Positions 1 to 9,037 of a stretch of DNA of 64,000 nucleotides are shown one piece after another (positions within the stretch are counted from its first letter, which is position 1; each line of letters opens with the position of its first letter). A program made the translations under genes and the position numbers. This stretch comes from Flammeovirgaceae bacterium UBA6059 (GTDB taxonomy: Bacteria; Bacteroidota; Bacteroidia; Cytophagales; Cyclobacteriaceae), in assembly GCA_002435755.1 (NCBI GenBank), contig DIYH01000016.1, forward strand, positions 52,130-116,129. The letters are read 5' to 3'. The notes beneath the pieces are model-generated. The model did no database searches and was not told where the DNA came from. It saw only the letters and a program-made list of their open reading frames with translations.

Positions 1-388
1 CATCGACTTCAACGGTGGTGTAGTTCACTCTATGGTAGGTGAGATGCTTGGTGTTCCATCACTTTCACCGGTAATGGTGCTCGATATTGAGGGTACTACT
101 GCTAAAATGCAGCGTGAGATTGAAGGAGGTAAAGAGACTGTGGAAGCTGAACTACCTCTAGTACTTGGATGCCAGGAGCCTATCGCCGAATGGAAAATAC
201 CTAATATGCGAGGGATCATGTCTGCGCGTACTAAGCCCCTCAACGTTGTAGAGCCGGCTGATGACACTGTGAAAACGGCCGTTGAAGTATTCGAGCTCCC
301 ACCTGCAAAAGGGGATGTAAAGATGATCGATGCTGACAATGTAGACGAGCTTGTCTCCTTGTTGAAGAATGAAGCTAAAGTGCTTTAA
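1..388 (+). CDS. etfB: Electron transfer flavoprotein beta subunit, C-terminal part
   Basis: This is the end of an ETF beta subunit; its start lies before the window, and the reading frame is open from base 2. ETF is a cytoplasmic FAD/AMP heterodimer that takes electrons from acyl-CoA dehydrogenases and passes them to the quinone pool through ETF-quinone oxidoreductase. The visible part contains the typical beta-subunit stretch with GGVVHSMVGEMLG and the Pro-rich IPNMRGIMSARTKPL segment that precedes the C-terminal arm wrapping around the alpha subunit. It is followed 48 bases later by etfA on the same strand, the usual beta-alpha order. The identification is firm; only the N-terminal half is missing. 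Confidence 0.95.
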   Translation, partial: IDFNGGVVHSMVGEMLGVPSLSPVMVLDIEGTTAKMQREIEGGKETVEAELPLVLGCQEPIAEWKIPNMRGIMSARTKPLNVVEPADDTVKTAVEVFELPPAKGDVKMIDADNVDELVSLLKNEAKVL

Positions 389-436
389 TTGGTTTATCCA
401 ATTCGTTTGTAAGACTATTAAACTGAATTAATCAAA

Positions 437-1390
437 ATGTCAATATTAGTTTTTGTAGAAAGTGCTGATGGTGAGATCAAAAAATCATCTTTAGAGGCGG
501 TATGTTACGCCAAGGCAATGGGAGGTGATACTACCGCAATAGTTTTTGGTGAGATTACTGTTGACCAGTTGGAAGGGTTGGGTAAATACGGTGCTAGTAA
601 AGTACTCCATGTAAATGATGCAAAGTTAAATCAGGGAATCATCCAGGCTTATGCATCAGTCATAGCCCAGGCCATGGAGAAAGAAGGTGCAGACACGTTG
701 GTCCTCGCCAAGTCTTCATTGGGTGATCCTGTTGCGGCTATTGTATCAGTTAAGACAGATGCTAGCCTGGCCTCCAATGTGGTGGAATTGCCGGATACTT
801 CTAATGGATTTAAGGTAAAGCGTAGCATTTACACGGGTAAGGCATTCGCCAATGTGGAGATGAAAGGCGATAAGAAGATTATCGCTATCAAGAAAAATGC
901 TGTAGAAGTAAAAGAGGATGGTGGATCAGCATCAGTTGAAGCTTTCGAACCATCATTGACAGATGGCGACTTTGCTGCAAAGATCGTATCTCAAGATAAG
1001 GCGACAGGTGATGTACTACTACCTGAAGCTGATATTGTAGTCAGTGGTGGACGTGGGTTGAAAGGTCCTGAAAACTGGGGTATGATCGAAGATCTTGCCA
1101 AGGCTTTAGGTGCTGGTACCGGCTGTAGCAAACCAGTATCGGATATGGACTGGAGACCTCACCATGAGCATGTAGGGCAGACAGGCGTGAAAGTAAGTCC
1201 ATCGCTCTACATCGCTGTGGGTATATCAGGGGCCATACAGCACCTCGCCGGCGTTAATTCATCTAAGGTGATTGTTGTTGTAAATAAAGACCCTGAAGCA
1301 CCATTTTTCAAGGCCGCTGACTATGGTATAGTCGGTGATGCTTTCGATATTGTGCCAAAAATCACAGCCGCTGTAAACGCTGCGAAATAA
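437..1390 (+). CDS. etfA: Electron transfer flavoprotein alpha subunit
   Basis: This is the FAD-carrying partner of EtfB, 317 residues, which is full length for bacterial EtfA. The N-terminal half is the adenine-nucleotide alpha-hydrolase-like fold. The C-terminal FAD domain starts near residue 203 with SGGRGLKGPENW and includes the VGQTG motif near residue 246 and YIAVGISGAIQHLAG near 258, all signatures of the flavin site. Together with EtfB it shuttles electrons from fatty-acid and amino-acid dehydrogenases to the respiratory chain. It sits in one transcription unit with etfB and, only 7 bases downstream, the bifunctional-nuclease-family gene. Confidence 0.97.
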   Translation: MSILVFVESADGEIKKSSLEAVCYAKAMGGDTTAIVFGEITVDQLEGLGKYGASKVLHVNDAKLNQGIIQAYASVIAQAMEKEGADTLVLAKSSLGDPVAAIVSVKTDASLASNVVELPDTSNGFKVKRSIYTGKAFANVEMKGDKKIIAIKKNAVEVKEDGGSASVEAFEPSLTDGDFAAKIVSQDKATGDVLLPEADIVVSGGRGLKGPENWGMIEDLAKALGAGTGCSKPVSDMDWRPHHEHVGQTGVKVSPSLYIAVGISGAIQHLAGVNSSKVIVVVNKDPEAPFFKAADYGIVGDAFDIVPKITAAVNAAK

Positions 1391-1397
1391 GACACGC

Positions 1398-1991
1398 GTG
1401 GAGAAACTGAAACTCGAAATTCTTGGACTTTCATCAAGTCAGTCGCAATCGGGCTCTTTTGCCCTGGTATTGGGTGAGGTGGAAGGCAATCGTAGGCTTC
1501 CTATTATCATTGGGATGTTTGAAGCGCAGGCGATTGCCATAGAGATTGAGAAGATCACACCCAACCGACCGATGACACATGATCTGTTCAAGTCTTTTGC
1601 TCAAGGTTTCGAATTCACGATACGAGAGATCATCATCTCCGACCTTAGAGAAGGTGTGTTTTTCGCTAAAATTGTGTGTGATCAAGGTGGTAAAATCCGT
1701 GAAATAGACGCCAGACCTTCTGATGCGATTGCTATTGGATTGAGATTCGATGTAGATATCTACACCTACGAGCCTATTCTTACCGAAGCTGGGATCATCC
1801 TTACAGATGAATACGAAGAACAGCTTGAGAATTTGGACAAGCCTGAGACTAAATCATCTGATGCTCCAAAGTCTGAAAACCTGGGCGATCTTAATATGGA
1901 TAAGCTCAACGAAATGTTAGAGAAAGCCCTAAAGGATGAGGACTATGAAGCGGCAGCTAAGATCAGGGACGAATTGAACAAACGAAACTAA
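1398..1991 (+). CDS. Bifunctional nuclease family protein (DUF151/BFN) with UVR-like tail
   Basis: A 197-residue cytoplasmic protein of the BFN/DUF151 family, whose plant member has DNase and RNase activity; the bacterial role is poorly defined. The BFN domain fills roughly residues 1-140, with the family features LPIIIGMFEAQAIAIEIE and DARPSDAIAIGLR. A charged linker leads to a C-terminal segment (about 165-197) with the UvrB/UvrC-interaction pattern AAKIRDELN, a two-helix hairpin. The start is a GTG placed 7 bases after the etfA stop; no ATG lies nearby upstream. Association with etfBA and a CNT transporter is common in Bacteroidota, so this looks like ancestral chromosome. Confidence 0.88.
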   Translation: MEKLKLEILGLSSSQSQSGSFALVLGEVEGNRRLPIIIGMFEAQAIAIEIEKITPNRPMTHDLFKSFAQGFEFTIREIIISDLREGVFFAKIVCDQGGKIREIDARPSDAIAIGLRFDVDIYTYEPILTEAGIILTDEYEEQLENLDKPETKSSDAPKSENLGDLNMDKLNEMLEKALKDEDYEAAAKIRDELNKRN

Positions 1992-2011
1992 GAAAAACTA
2001 ATTCCAGGAAG

Positions 2012-2038
2012 GCCATTGCATCGTGCAATGGCTTTTTT
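2012..2038 (+). terminator. Rho-independent terminator after the etf-BFN operon
   Basis: A perfect 9-bp stem (GCCATTGCA with TGCAATGGC) closes on a 3-base loop and is followed by six T residues. It lies 20 bases after the BFN stop codon and 45 bases before the nucleoside transporter start, so the transporter probably has its own promoter or depends on readthrough. Confidence 0.9.
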
Positions 2039-2082
2039 GTTACAACCAAATTGCTCTATTTTAGAAGGCAGAATCACCTAAC

Positions 2083-3369
2083 ATGGAATACATCCGCGGG
2101 CTTATTGGCCTTGCCTTTTTGATTGGGGTTGCTTACCTCTTTTCTCAGCAGAAAAAAAAGATAGATTGGCGTTTGGTCGGCATAGGCATTGCCCTCCAGA
2201 TCACTTTCGGTTTGTTGATAACCAAAGTTGAGTTTGTCAAAAACGCCTTTTCATGGGTCAGTGAGAAGTTTGTGATATTGCTGAGTTTTACTACAGAAGG
2301 GTCGAGGTTTCTTTTTGGAGATCTTGTTGATACTACCCAGTATGGTTTTCTGTTTGCAGTTCAGGTATTACCTACCGTAATCTTTTTTTCTACTGTCACC
2401 GCGGGTCTCTACTATCTGGGTATTCTACAGATCATTGTTAAAGGGATCGCCTACATCATGGCTCGAACGATGAGATTGTCTGGTGCTGAAGCCTTATCCG
2501 CAGCTGGTAACATCTTCCTGGGACAGACTGAGGCGCCACTCCTGGTAAGACCCTTCGTCCCCAAGATGACCAGGTCGGAACTCATGTGTCTAATGACAGG
2601 GGGTATGGCGACTATAGCCGGTGGAGTGTTAGCGGGATATGTTGCTTTTCTTGGTGGAGATGACCCGGTAGAGAAGACAAAGTTTGCTGCCTACCTGCTC
2701 AGCGCTTCTATTATGAATGCACCAGCGGCTATCGTCTTGTCTAAGATATTGATCCCTGAGACGAACAAAGAGGGGATCAATAAATCACTAAATGTGAGTT
2801 CTGACTCGCTCGGTGTGAATCTGGTAGATGCCTTGTCCAATGGAGCAGCCGACGGGCTCAAACTCGCCTTAAACATAGGTGGTATGTTACTGGCTTTCAT
2901 TGCCTTGATCGCTGCACTCAACTACATTCTTATTTCAATGGGTGATTTGATTGGACTGAACACCATCATCATTGAATCGACCAATGGCCAGTTTGAAGGT
3001 TTCTCGCTTGAGTATATTCTGGGGCAGATATTTAGAGTATTCGCTTTTATTATAGGTGTTGACTGGAATGAGTCATTGCAAGTAGGTAGCCTACTTGGTC
3101 AAAAAATGATCGTCAACGAATTTGTTGCTTACATGGGTTTGGCAGAGTTTAAGGCTGCAGGTGTGTTAAGCCCCAAAGCTGTACTTATTGCCACATACGC
3201 ACTTTGTGGATTCGCTAACTTCAGTTCGATCGCCATCCAGATTGGCGGTATAGGAGGTATGGCCCCTAATCAGCAAGGCAATCTTTCAAAGCTTGGATTC
3301 AGAGCCTTACTGGCTGCCACTCTTGCCACTATGATGACCGCTACGATCGCTGGAGCGATCAATGGTTAA
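2083..3369 (+). CDS. NupC-type concentrative nucleoside transporter
   Basis: A 428-residue inner-membrane symporter of the CNT family, importing nucleosides with H+ or Na+. The CNT signature GQTEAPLLVRPF lies at residues 147-158, and the conserved C-terminal transport block with LIATYALCGFANFSSIAIQIGG is present. Hydrophobic stretches from the N-terminus (IGLAFLIGVAYLF) through the last helix fit the usual eight-helix core plus extra N-terminal helices, and the length matches bacterial NupC. A terminator separates it from the upstream genes. Substrate preference (pyrimidine or purine) cannot be read from the sequence. Confidence 0.93.
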   Translation: MEYIRGLIGLAFLIGVAYLFSQQKKKIDWRLVGIGIALQITFGLLITKVEFVKNAFSWVSEKFVILLSFTTEGSRFLFGDLVDTTQYGFLFAVQVLPTVIFFSTVTAGLYYLGILQIIVKGIAYIMARTMRLSGAEALSAAGNIFLGQTEAPLLVRPFVPKMTRSELMCLMTGGMATIAGGVLAGYVAFLGGDDPVEKTKFAAYLLSASIMNAPAAIVLSKILIPETNKEGINKSLNVSSDSLGVNLVDALSNGAADGLKLALNIGGMLLAFIALIAALNYILISMGDLIGLNTIIIESTNGQFEGFSLEYILGQIFRVFAFIIGVDWNESLQVGSLLGQKMIVNEFVAYMGLAEFKAAGVLSPKAVLIATYALCGFANFSSIAIQIGGIGGMAPNQQGNLSKLGFRALLAATLATMMTATIAGAING

Positions 3370-3493
3370 TGTTGTAGATCGATTTTGTTTCATAGAAGAG
3401 ATTGGTCCTACAGAGGCTAAGAGTTAGCTATTTCTCTGAAAATAAGTAACTTGTGTATTCTAATAGCTAGACGTACAGATACCACGAGACATT

Positions 3494-4840
3494 ATGCGGA
3501 GTTCAACCGTACTTTTTTTCTTATTAATATTTTTCATACCTGACTTATTATTCGGTCAATGCGATGGTCTTGGGTCCGGTGATAACGACAGTGGTCCCTA
3601 CAATATCACTGGGACTTGTGTGATTTCCGGTGATGTGTTGTTGAAATCCGGGAGCTTGACCATTAGTAGCAGCGGATCGTTGGAGATCAATGGAGCATTT
3701 ACCAATGAAGGAGGTGGCAGTTTTAATGTTGACGGTGGTTCATTTGATGTTTCTGGCTTGTTTGAAAATAAGGGCAATGGAAATGTAAACATCACCAACG
3801 GGGCTTCCTTTGTTTCTGGTACACCTGGGGATACTGATTTAAGATTTGATAACCAGAATGATGGAGTAGTGACCGTAAGCGGGAATAGCACTATGATGGT
3901 GAATGGTGACTACTTCAATAACAACAGTCCTGACTTTAATTCGGGTGGGATTGTGGAGGTGACTGGTGATTTCGAGCAGAACGGTAATGGAGATCTGATT
4001 GTAACCGGTGGCTTGATCGTCGGTGGAACACTGACCAACAAAGATGGAGATGTAACTATACAGGATGGTGCGGTACTTCAGGCCAATGCAGTGAGTTTTG
4101 TAGGATCAGGCGACCTTACCATACAAATGGGAGGTACTCTTGCAACGAGCTCAATTTCGGACATATCTAAGGTGACGAATTCGGATGGAGGGGCAAATCC
4201 ATGTCCCGATGGATGCTGCGGAGCACTTTGTGATGGTGCCGGTACGAGTTTGTCTACAGCAGGCTTGGTCGTTATTGGACAAGCCGTGTTGCCGATAGAG
4301 CTACTTCGGTTTGATGCAAGTCAATCAGGGAATTCAGTAGAGGTCAATTGGACTTCAGCTACCGAAATAAACAACCATTTCTACACTGTGCAGAGATCAT
4401 ACGACGGTTTGGAATTTGAAGAGATAGCTGATATCGAAGGAGCAGGAGATAGCAACTCATCGCTCGATTATCAGTATGTTGACTTTCCTACAGCATTTGG
4501 ATTACTATATTATCGGCTTAAACAAACGGACTTTGACGGTGCTTTTGAAGTATTCGCGCCTAAGGTTGTCAAGTTTCTAAGGCCTGATATCCAACGCATC
4601 CAAGTCTCTCCAACTATTGTTGGAAGGGGTGAGTACGTTCACACACCTAATGTGTGGGGTGAGATTAAGAATGTTGATGCTTGGATCATTGGTCTTAATG
4701 GTATTAGCGCTAGCATCGATGAGTCGTTTGTCGAGAAGGGCAACTTGGTTTTCAGATTACCTGAATTGACTACCGGTCTTTACATTTTCACCGGGGCTGT
4801 CAATGGCTTACAAGTAAAGTCTAAGCTAATTGTCAACTGA
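3494..4840 (+). CDS. Secreted repeat protein with T9SS-like C-terminal region
   Basis: A 448-residue exported protein with a clear signal peptide (MRSSTVLFFLLIFFIPDLLFGQ). Residues about 35-230 are low-complexity Gly/Asn/Asp-rich strands with repeated phrases such as GSLEINGAFTNEG and GSFDVSGLFENKG, suggesting a right-handed beta-helix or autotransporter-like repeat. A Cys-rich patch (CPDGCCGALC) follows. The region from about residue 270 has the Bacteroidota pattern LPIELLRFDAS followed by a fibronectin-like fold and a terminal GLYIFTG...SKLIVN, which resembles type IX secretion cargo. It is therefore probably a cell-surface or released protein, perhaps an adhesin. I do not recognise a specific function. 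It stands alone, convergent with the MFS gene only 9 bases away. Confidence 0.7.
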   Translation: MRSSTVLFFLLIFFIPDLLFGQCDGLGSGDNDSGPYNITGTCVISGDVLLKSGSLTISSSGSLEINGAFTNEGGGSFNVDGGSFDVSGLFENKGNGNVNITNGASFVSGTPGDTDLRFDNQNDGVVTVSGNSTMMVNGDYFNNNSPDFNSGGIVEVTGDFEQNGNGDLIVTGGLIVGGTLTNKDGDVTIQDGAVLQANAVSFVGSGDLTIQMGGTLATSSISDISKVTNSDGGANPCPDGCCGALCDGAGTSLSTAGLVVIGQAVLPIELLRFDASQSGNSVEVNWTSATEINNHFYTVQRSYDGLEFEEIADIEGAGDSNSSLDYQYVDFPTAFGLLYYRLKQTDFDGAFEVFAPKVVKFLRPDIQRIQVSPTIVGRGEYVHTPNVWGEIKNVDAWIIGLNGISASIDESFVEKGNLVFRLPELTTGLYIFTGAVNGLQVKSKLIVN

Positions 4841-4849
4841 CATTAGAGA

Positions 4850-6055
4850 TTAAGTGTTTTGACTAGCAGAATGACTGTGTCGTGTTCTTAAACTGATTAA
4901 GCCGAATATACCACCTAGTGCAAGTATCAAGAATAGGTAATTTACCCCTACGATTTCTTGCAGATAGTTTAATAGTTGAATGCTGACTATCGTAATGGCA
5001 AAGCCTACGCAATTGACAATGGTCAAGGCCGTTCCTTTTATTTGTGGAGAAGCATTTTGGGCGACTAACGTGGAAAATAATGGAGAATCTGCAATAACAG
5101 ACACTCCCCATATCAATAAAAAAATGATGAGAAATGATAAACTGCCCTGAATGATAATAACAGGAGAGAGTAAACAACAAAAACAGGATACTACCAGAGC
5201 AATTTTGGCCGTCTTTAGCGTTCCCCATTTTTCCGATAGGAGGCCTCCTATAATACATCCAAGACTCCCGATAGCAATGGTAATAAATGATAAAGTAGAT
5301 ACGTCCAAACGATCCAGCTTGTGGAAGTCCCGATAAAACGTAAAAATGACTGGGACAAAAGTCCAAAATGCATACAACTCCCACATGTGACCGAAATATC
5401 CAAAGGCCGCCTTCCTAAAGTTGACTCTTGAGAACACGTTCAGAAAAGCACTTAACTGTAGTCGTTGTGCCGGTTTGTGGTATGGCCCATCAGGAACAAT
5501 TAGTACCAAAATCAATCCACCTAGACAGGTCAACACAGAAGTAGTATAAATGACCCATTGCCATGGCTGAGCGCCAAGCGAACCTTTGATCAAATGAGGG
5601 AGGGCAGTGCCAAGCACCAGCGCCCCGACGAGGAACCCAAGTGCTCTTCCCAGTCGCTCATAGTGGTCGGCAGCTATTTTCATCCCTACCGGGTAAATTC
5701 CTGCCAGGAAGAAGCCTGTGAGAAACCTTAGAATGAGAATGCTTAAAAATGATTGATCAAATAGCGTTATAATGAGGTTGAAGCCTCCGGCCATTACCGC
5801 GCTTATAAAGAATACTTTGGACGGAGAAAACCGATCTGCAAGATTGAACAATGCGTAAAACAATGTGCCGGAAATAAACCCAAACTGGACTGCAGAAGCA
5901 ATGTGTCCAAGACTGTCTTCGGGTAAGCCAAATTCAGCGACTAAATTGGGAGAGATGGCATTGCCAGCAAACCATAATGAGGTACAAAGAAACTGAGCGA
6001 TGACAATGATCGGTAGGTACCAGCGCTTGTCTAATGACCAGATACTCATATTCAT
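4850..6055 (-). CDS. MFS transporter
   Basis: A 401-residue major facilitator protein with about twelve hydrophobic helices, starting with the WYLPIIVIAQFLCTSLWFAGNAI helix. The loop after helix 2 has NLADRFSPSK, a degenerate form of the MFS loop motif, and the second half begins with a similar GGLLSEKWG motif, which supports the duplicated six-helix plan. Its start overlaps the stop of the thioesterase gene by four bases (ATGA), so the two are translationally coupled. It is the last gene of a five-gene minus-strand group with the thioesterase, the maleylpyruvate-isomerase-like protein, the AI-2E-type permease and the SRPBCC protein. The substrate is unknown; export or import of a small organic compound handled by those enzymes is an inference. 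Confidence 0.85.
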   Translation of the reverse strand: MNMSIWSLDKRWYLPIIVIAQFLCTSLWFAGNAISPNLVAEFGLPEDSLGHIASAVQFGFISGTLFYALFNLADRFSPSKVFFISAVMAGGFNLIITLFDQSFLSILILRFLTGFFLAGIYPVGMKIAADHYERLGRALGFLVGALVLGTALPHLIKGSLGAQPWQWVIYTTSVLTCLGGLILVLIVPDGPYHKPAQRLQLSAFLNVFSRVNFRKAAFGYFGHMWELYAFWTFVPVIFTFYRDFHKLDRLDVSTLSFITIAIGSLGCIIGGLLSEKWGTLKTAKIALVVSCFCCLLSPVIIIQGSLSFLIIFLLIWGVSVIADSPLFSTLVAQNASPQIKGTALTIVNCVGFAITIVSIQLLNYLQEIVGVNYLFLILALGGIFGLISLRTRHSHSASQNT

Positions 6056-6492
6056 AAGTGATATCCAATGTCTTCTGTCAGTGCTACTTTGCTTTTGGCA
6101 AAATGGCCGCTTCCAAAAGCTATTTCTTTTCCTTCCTGGTTGACAAGAGAAGATTCGGCGATAAAAAGCTGTTTAGACCTGAACTTGACCCGACCCGCAG
6201 CAATAATGCAACCACTAGATACAGGTCTAACGATATTGATGTTGAAATTGGTGGTTAGCACAAAGACGTCTTCTACTATTGAGTTGACAGCAAAGAATGA
6301 AGCGTCATCTAACAGTTTGAAGTACACTGATCCATGGATAGCGCCGAGTGCGTGGAAGTATTTAGGATCGATGATCAATGAGACTTCCGCTGAGCCTTCA
6401 GAAATACGGATATTAGTAGTCTCATACAATTGTGAGGTCACATTGGTTTTTAAGTACATGTGCTCAAGTTTACGATAGTGGTCTTCAGTCAT
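6052..6492 (-). CDS. PaaI-family hotdog thioesterase
   Basis: A 146-residue protein of the hotdog thioesterase superfamily, which hydrolyses acyl-CoA thioesters in the cytoplasm. The core pattern FHALGAIHGSVYFKLLDDASFFAVNS is the PaaI/4HBT signature: HG at the start of the central helix and an acidic residue within it. LTTNFNINIVRPVSSG is the strand facing the substrate tunnel. The length is usual for the family. The stop overlaps the MFS start and 12 bases separate it from the upstream maleylpyruvate-isomerase-like gene, so it lies within an operon. The acyl-CoA substrate is not predictable from sequence. Confidence 0.88.
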   Translation of the reverse strand: MTEDHYRKLEHMYLKTNVTSQLYETTNIRISEGSAEVSLIIDPKYFHALGAIHGSVYFKLLDDASFFAVNSIVEDVFVLTTNFNINIVRPVSSGCIIAAGRVKFRSKQLFIAESSLVNQEGKEIAFGSGHFAKSKVALTEDIGYHL

Positions 6493-6504
6493 GTTTATTC
6501 CGCT

Positions 6505-7329
6505 CTAGGCCATTACTGATACCATCTGAAGTACATGTTCTGCCAGTTCTTTATCTCCTTCTATATTAACCAGGTCTTTGATGTCATAAGGTCTGATGTT
6601 TTTTGAGAATAACTTCCAGGCGATATCCGGATCAATGCTGATACTGGTCACAATGCTCTTTTCCTTTACATCATTATTCAATTGCCAGGATTCACTGTTT
6701 CTGGTAAGATACCATACATCCCCAATCGAAGAGGTGACGGTGATTTGAACAGTAGTTCCTGCAGCAGCCCTAACATCTCTGAAAGCATGAGGTAACCCCA
6801 ATAGATAAGTGCTTATAAAAGGAGGGTAAAACTGCTCATTCATGATGCCTTGTCTGTCAGTAGCGTCCCTGATTTGTTGCTGATGGTGCCATTTTTCTGT
6901 GTATTCACGAGCCAAATGCATCCAGTTGTAGCTCCTGCTTTCTCCGGCCCATTCTACCGCGAAGATCGCTTCATCAAGTGGGTTGAGCGATGAGTAGTAC
7001 TTGGAAGTCAGGTGTCCCGTTGCTTCATGCAGGAGTATAAGCGCCTGTGGACTAAGCCGGTTCATTGCTTTGACCCAGTCATCATTGAGCTGATTGAGCC
7101 AATTGACGAGATCTCTATAGCCATTGATCTCTGGTGGTTGCTCACCGAAGTAGCGGTCACGCTGCATAGACAATGCTCTGATATTACCGTCGAGTAGGTG
7201 AGCGGCTACATCCCTCACTCTCCATGTTCCTGCCACCGTAGGTTTGTTCCAATCTTCGGCGCTTAACTCTTTCAACAAGTTTAAAAGCTCCTCATCAAGT
7301 GGTCTGAACAAATGAGTTACTTCAATCAT
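6505..7329 (-). CDS. Maleylpyruvate isomerase-like / DinB-superfamily protein
   Basis: A 274-residue protein with an N-terminal four-helix DinB-like domain of the mycothiol-dependent maleylpyruvate isomerase type. Metal-ligand candidates are the histidine in VAAHLLDGN near residue 45 and the EKWHHQQQIRDA histidines near residue 168. The C-terminal 90 residues resemble the SCP2-like domain that follows in this family. Proteins of this family use thiol cofactors in isomerase or transferase chemistry, but Bacteroidota do not make mycothiol, so the cofactor here is open. The start overlaps the end of the AI-2E-type permease gene by 8 bases, showing tight coupling. Confidence 0.78.
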   Translation of the reverse strand: MIEVTHLFRPLDEELLNLLKELSAEDWNKPTVAGTWRVRDVAAHLLDGNIRALSMQRDRYFGEQPPEINGYRDLVNWLNQLNDDWVKAMNRLSPQALILLHEATGHLTSKYYSSLNPLDEAIFAVEWAGESRSYNWMHLAREYTEKWHHQQQIRDATDRQGIMNEQFYPPFISTYLLGLPHAFRDVRAAAGTTVQITVTSSIGDVWYLTRNSESWQLNNDVKEKSIVTSISIDPDIAWKLFSKNIRPYDIKDLVNIEGDKELAEHVLQMVSVMA

Positions 7330-8452
7330 TGTTGATTATTTTATCTTCCTTATCAGGAATTTGATGCTGCTCAAGATGATCAAAGTCCTTGTCAGGCAAG
7401 TTATCATCGGAAATAGGGCCTAAAAAAATGGCATAGGGCAGAGTGCTTTGGCGTCTTTCAAGGACCACTTTGGCTATTCCAGCTATAGGAATAAATAGGA
7501 TCATGCCTGATACACCCCAGATAACACTACCCGTAACAACAGAAACAAATATGGTCAAAGCATTAAGTCTTAGTTTATCACCAATCACAACAGGTTTAAA
7601 CACGTTTTCCTGAAGCATATTGGCAAGAAATACGGCCCCAAAGACAAGGGTAGGCATCAGCCAGCTATCGGAGGTTAGAAATGAATAAATGACAATCAGG
7701 ACCATTGCTACAGGGATACCGATATAAGGTATCAGGCTTAGCACACCGGCGAGTACCGCCCAAAACAATGCATACTTCACCCCAAGGATCAACAGGAAGA
7801 TGTAAACTACCACACTCAACATGATAGCTGTAATGATCAGTCCATTGAGAAAGCTGCCGATAATCTCAACCAGCTTAGCATTGAACTTTCGAAGGCTAAG
7901 GTACTCTTCCTCACTTTTTGCCTTGAGGTGATAGAATCTCTCTAGCTCGCCCGAGTAGAGGAGTACGAAAAAGGAATAGAGAAAAACCAATAAGATGTCA
8001 CCTAAAAACCCTCCCATATCTCGCGCGAAAGTGAGTATGTAGCTGGAGATGTTGGACAGTTGGTTTCTTACCGTATCCATCGAAAATACCCGATCAAACT
8101 CAAATCCAAACTGGGTAAAAAGACCGGCTAGTTGTGTCTCGAGCTGCAAGAGGCGGGTTTCCATGACACTAGTAGTCTGTACTATACGCTGCATCTCTAC
8201 AAAGAAAAAGGTCATAACACCAGCAAGTACACTAAGTACAAGAAGAAGATATATGAAGCACATGACACCCCAGTTGATCCTGATTTTACGGTGTATCCTT
8301 CTCAGGATCTGAACAGAAGAAAAACCGATCATCAATGCCCAGGCGATAGGCACGATGATGCTGCGACCTACTACCATCAATCCCATGATCAGACTGAAAA
8401 TGATCAATCCATGCGAAAATATGATGATTGAATTGGTGTTGATTGTCTTCAT
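7322..8452 (-). CDS. AI-2E family transporter (PerM/UPF0118)
   Basis: A 376-residue inner-membrane protein of the AI-2E exporter family. It shows paired N-terminal helices (IIFSHGLIIFSLIMGLMVVGRSIIVPIAWALMIGF), a soluble amphipathic segment with VETRLLQLETQ-like coils, and the C-terminal multi-helix block ending in a conserved region (VSGMILFIPIAGIAKVVLE). Some members export autoinducer-2; others act as Na+(Li+)/H+ antiporters, so the substrate is not settled by family. A 60-residue hydrophilic tail follows. It is preceded by the SRPBCC gene with a 67-base gap and overlaps the next gene by 8 bases. Confidence 0.88.
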   Translation of the reverse strand: MKTINTNSIIIFSHGLIIFSLIMGLMVVGRSIIVPIAWALMIGFSSVQILRRIHRKIRINWGVMCFIYLLLVLSVLAGVMTFFFVEMQRIVQTTSVMETRLLQLETQLAGLFTQFGFEFDRVFSMDTVRNQLSNISSYILTFARDMGGFLGDILLVFLYSFFVLLYSGELERFYHLKAKSEEEYLSLRKFNAKLVEIIGSFLNGLIITAIMLSVVVYIFLLILGVKYALFWAVLAGVLSLIPYIGIPVAMVLIVIYSFLTSDSWLMPTLVFGAVFLANMLQENVFKPVVIGDKLRLNALTIFVSVVTGSVIWGVSGMILFIPIAGIAKVVLERRQSTLPYAIFLGPISDDNLPDKDFDHLEQHQIPDKEDKIINND

Positions 8453-8519
8453 GTGTCATAGGTGAGAGGTCTTTTGCCGCTCTAACTCAAAGTTACCATC
8501 AATTTTGGTTGATATTACC

Positions 8520-8969
8520 TCAGCTACCGACGACTCTTTCAGCATGAGACTTAAGGTCCTGACAAACCCGATCAAACCCATCTTGAATCTGCCTTCCATA
8601 GAGCCAGTGGACAATGGGAGTGAAGGGGCCGGTTATGGTATCGGTAGTTTCGTATCTGCAACCATTCCCCTCTGGGGTTACTTCTTGTGTACGTTCAGCA
8701 AAGAGTATGGGCCACCATTTCATACCCCAGGCAAATTTCTGATTCTCGACGTACTGTGTGAGGTATTCTGTCTGCGTGATTGGTGATCGGTTAGGTTTCA
8801 TGGCTACTTCCATCACCACAGCTTTCCCGAGTTCCCATGATAGATCGACCTTGGTAGTAAAAGTGTTCCAACGGTGATAACTGCTGGTGTCCTTCAAAAC
8901 TGACCAAACAACCTCTGAAGGAGCGTCAATGTCTATGGATGAGGAATACTGTCTCTTGAATATCGCCAT
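8520..8969 (-). CDS. SRPBCC (polyketide cyclase/START-like) protein
   Basis: A 149-residue SRPBCC-fold protein with the typical opening SSSIDIDAPSEVVWSVLKDTSSYHRWN, in which the first strand is followed by two short helices that gate a hydrophobic pocket. The long C-terminal helix (IQDGFDRVCQDLKSHAERV) closes the fold. These proteins bind lipids, polyketides or other hydrophobic ligands, or act as cyclases. It heads the minus-strand group leading to the MFS transporter and is divergent, with only 68 bases between starts, from the DUF1214/sulfotransferase/SDR operon. Shared control of the two operons is plausible but not shown. Confidence 0.85.
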   Translation of the reverse strand: MAIFKRQYSSSIDIDAPSEVVWSVLKDTSSYHRWNTFTTKVDLSWELGKAVVMEVAMKPNRSPITQTEYLTQYVENQKFAWGMKWWPILFAERTQEVTPEGNGCRYETTDTITGPFTPIVHWLYGRQIQDGFDRVCQDLKSHAERVVGS

Positions 8970-9037
8970 GGGGCGGAGATTTTCCGTTAGGTCTAAATTA
9001 TCAATTCTGTTTATTATTGGCCTTTGAGCCAGACCTT

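Noticed and set aside
6068..6478. A 136-codon plus-strand frame
   Set aside because: It is antisense to the hotdog thioesterase and shows no recognisable motif.
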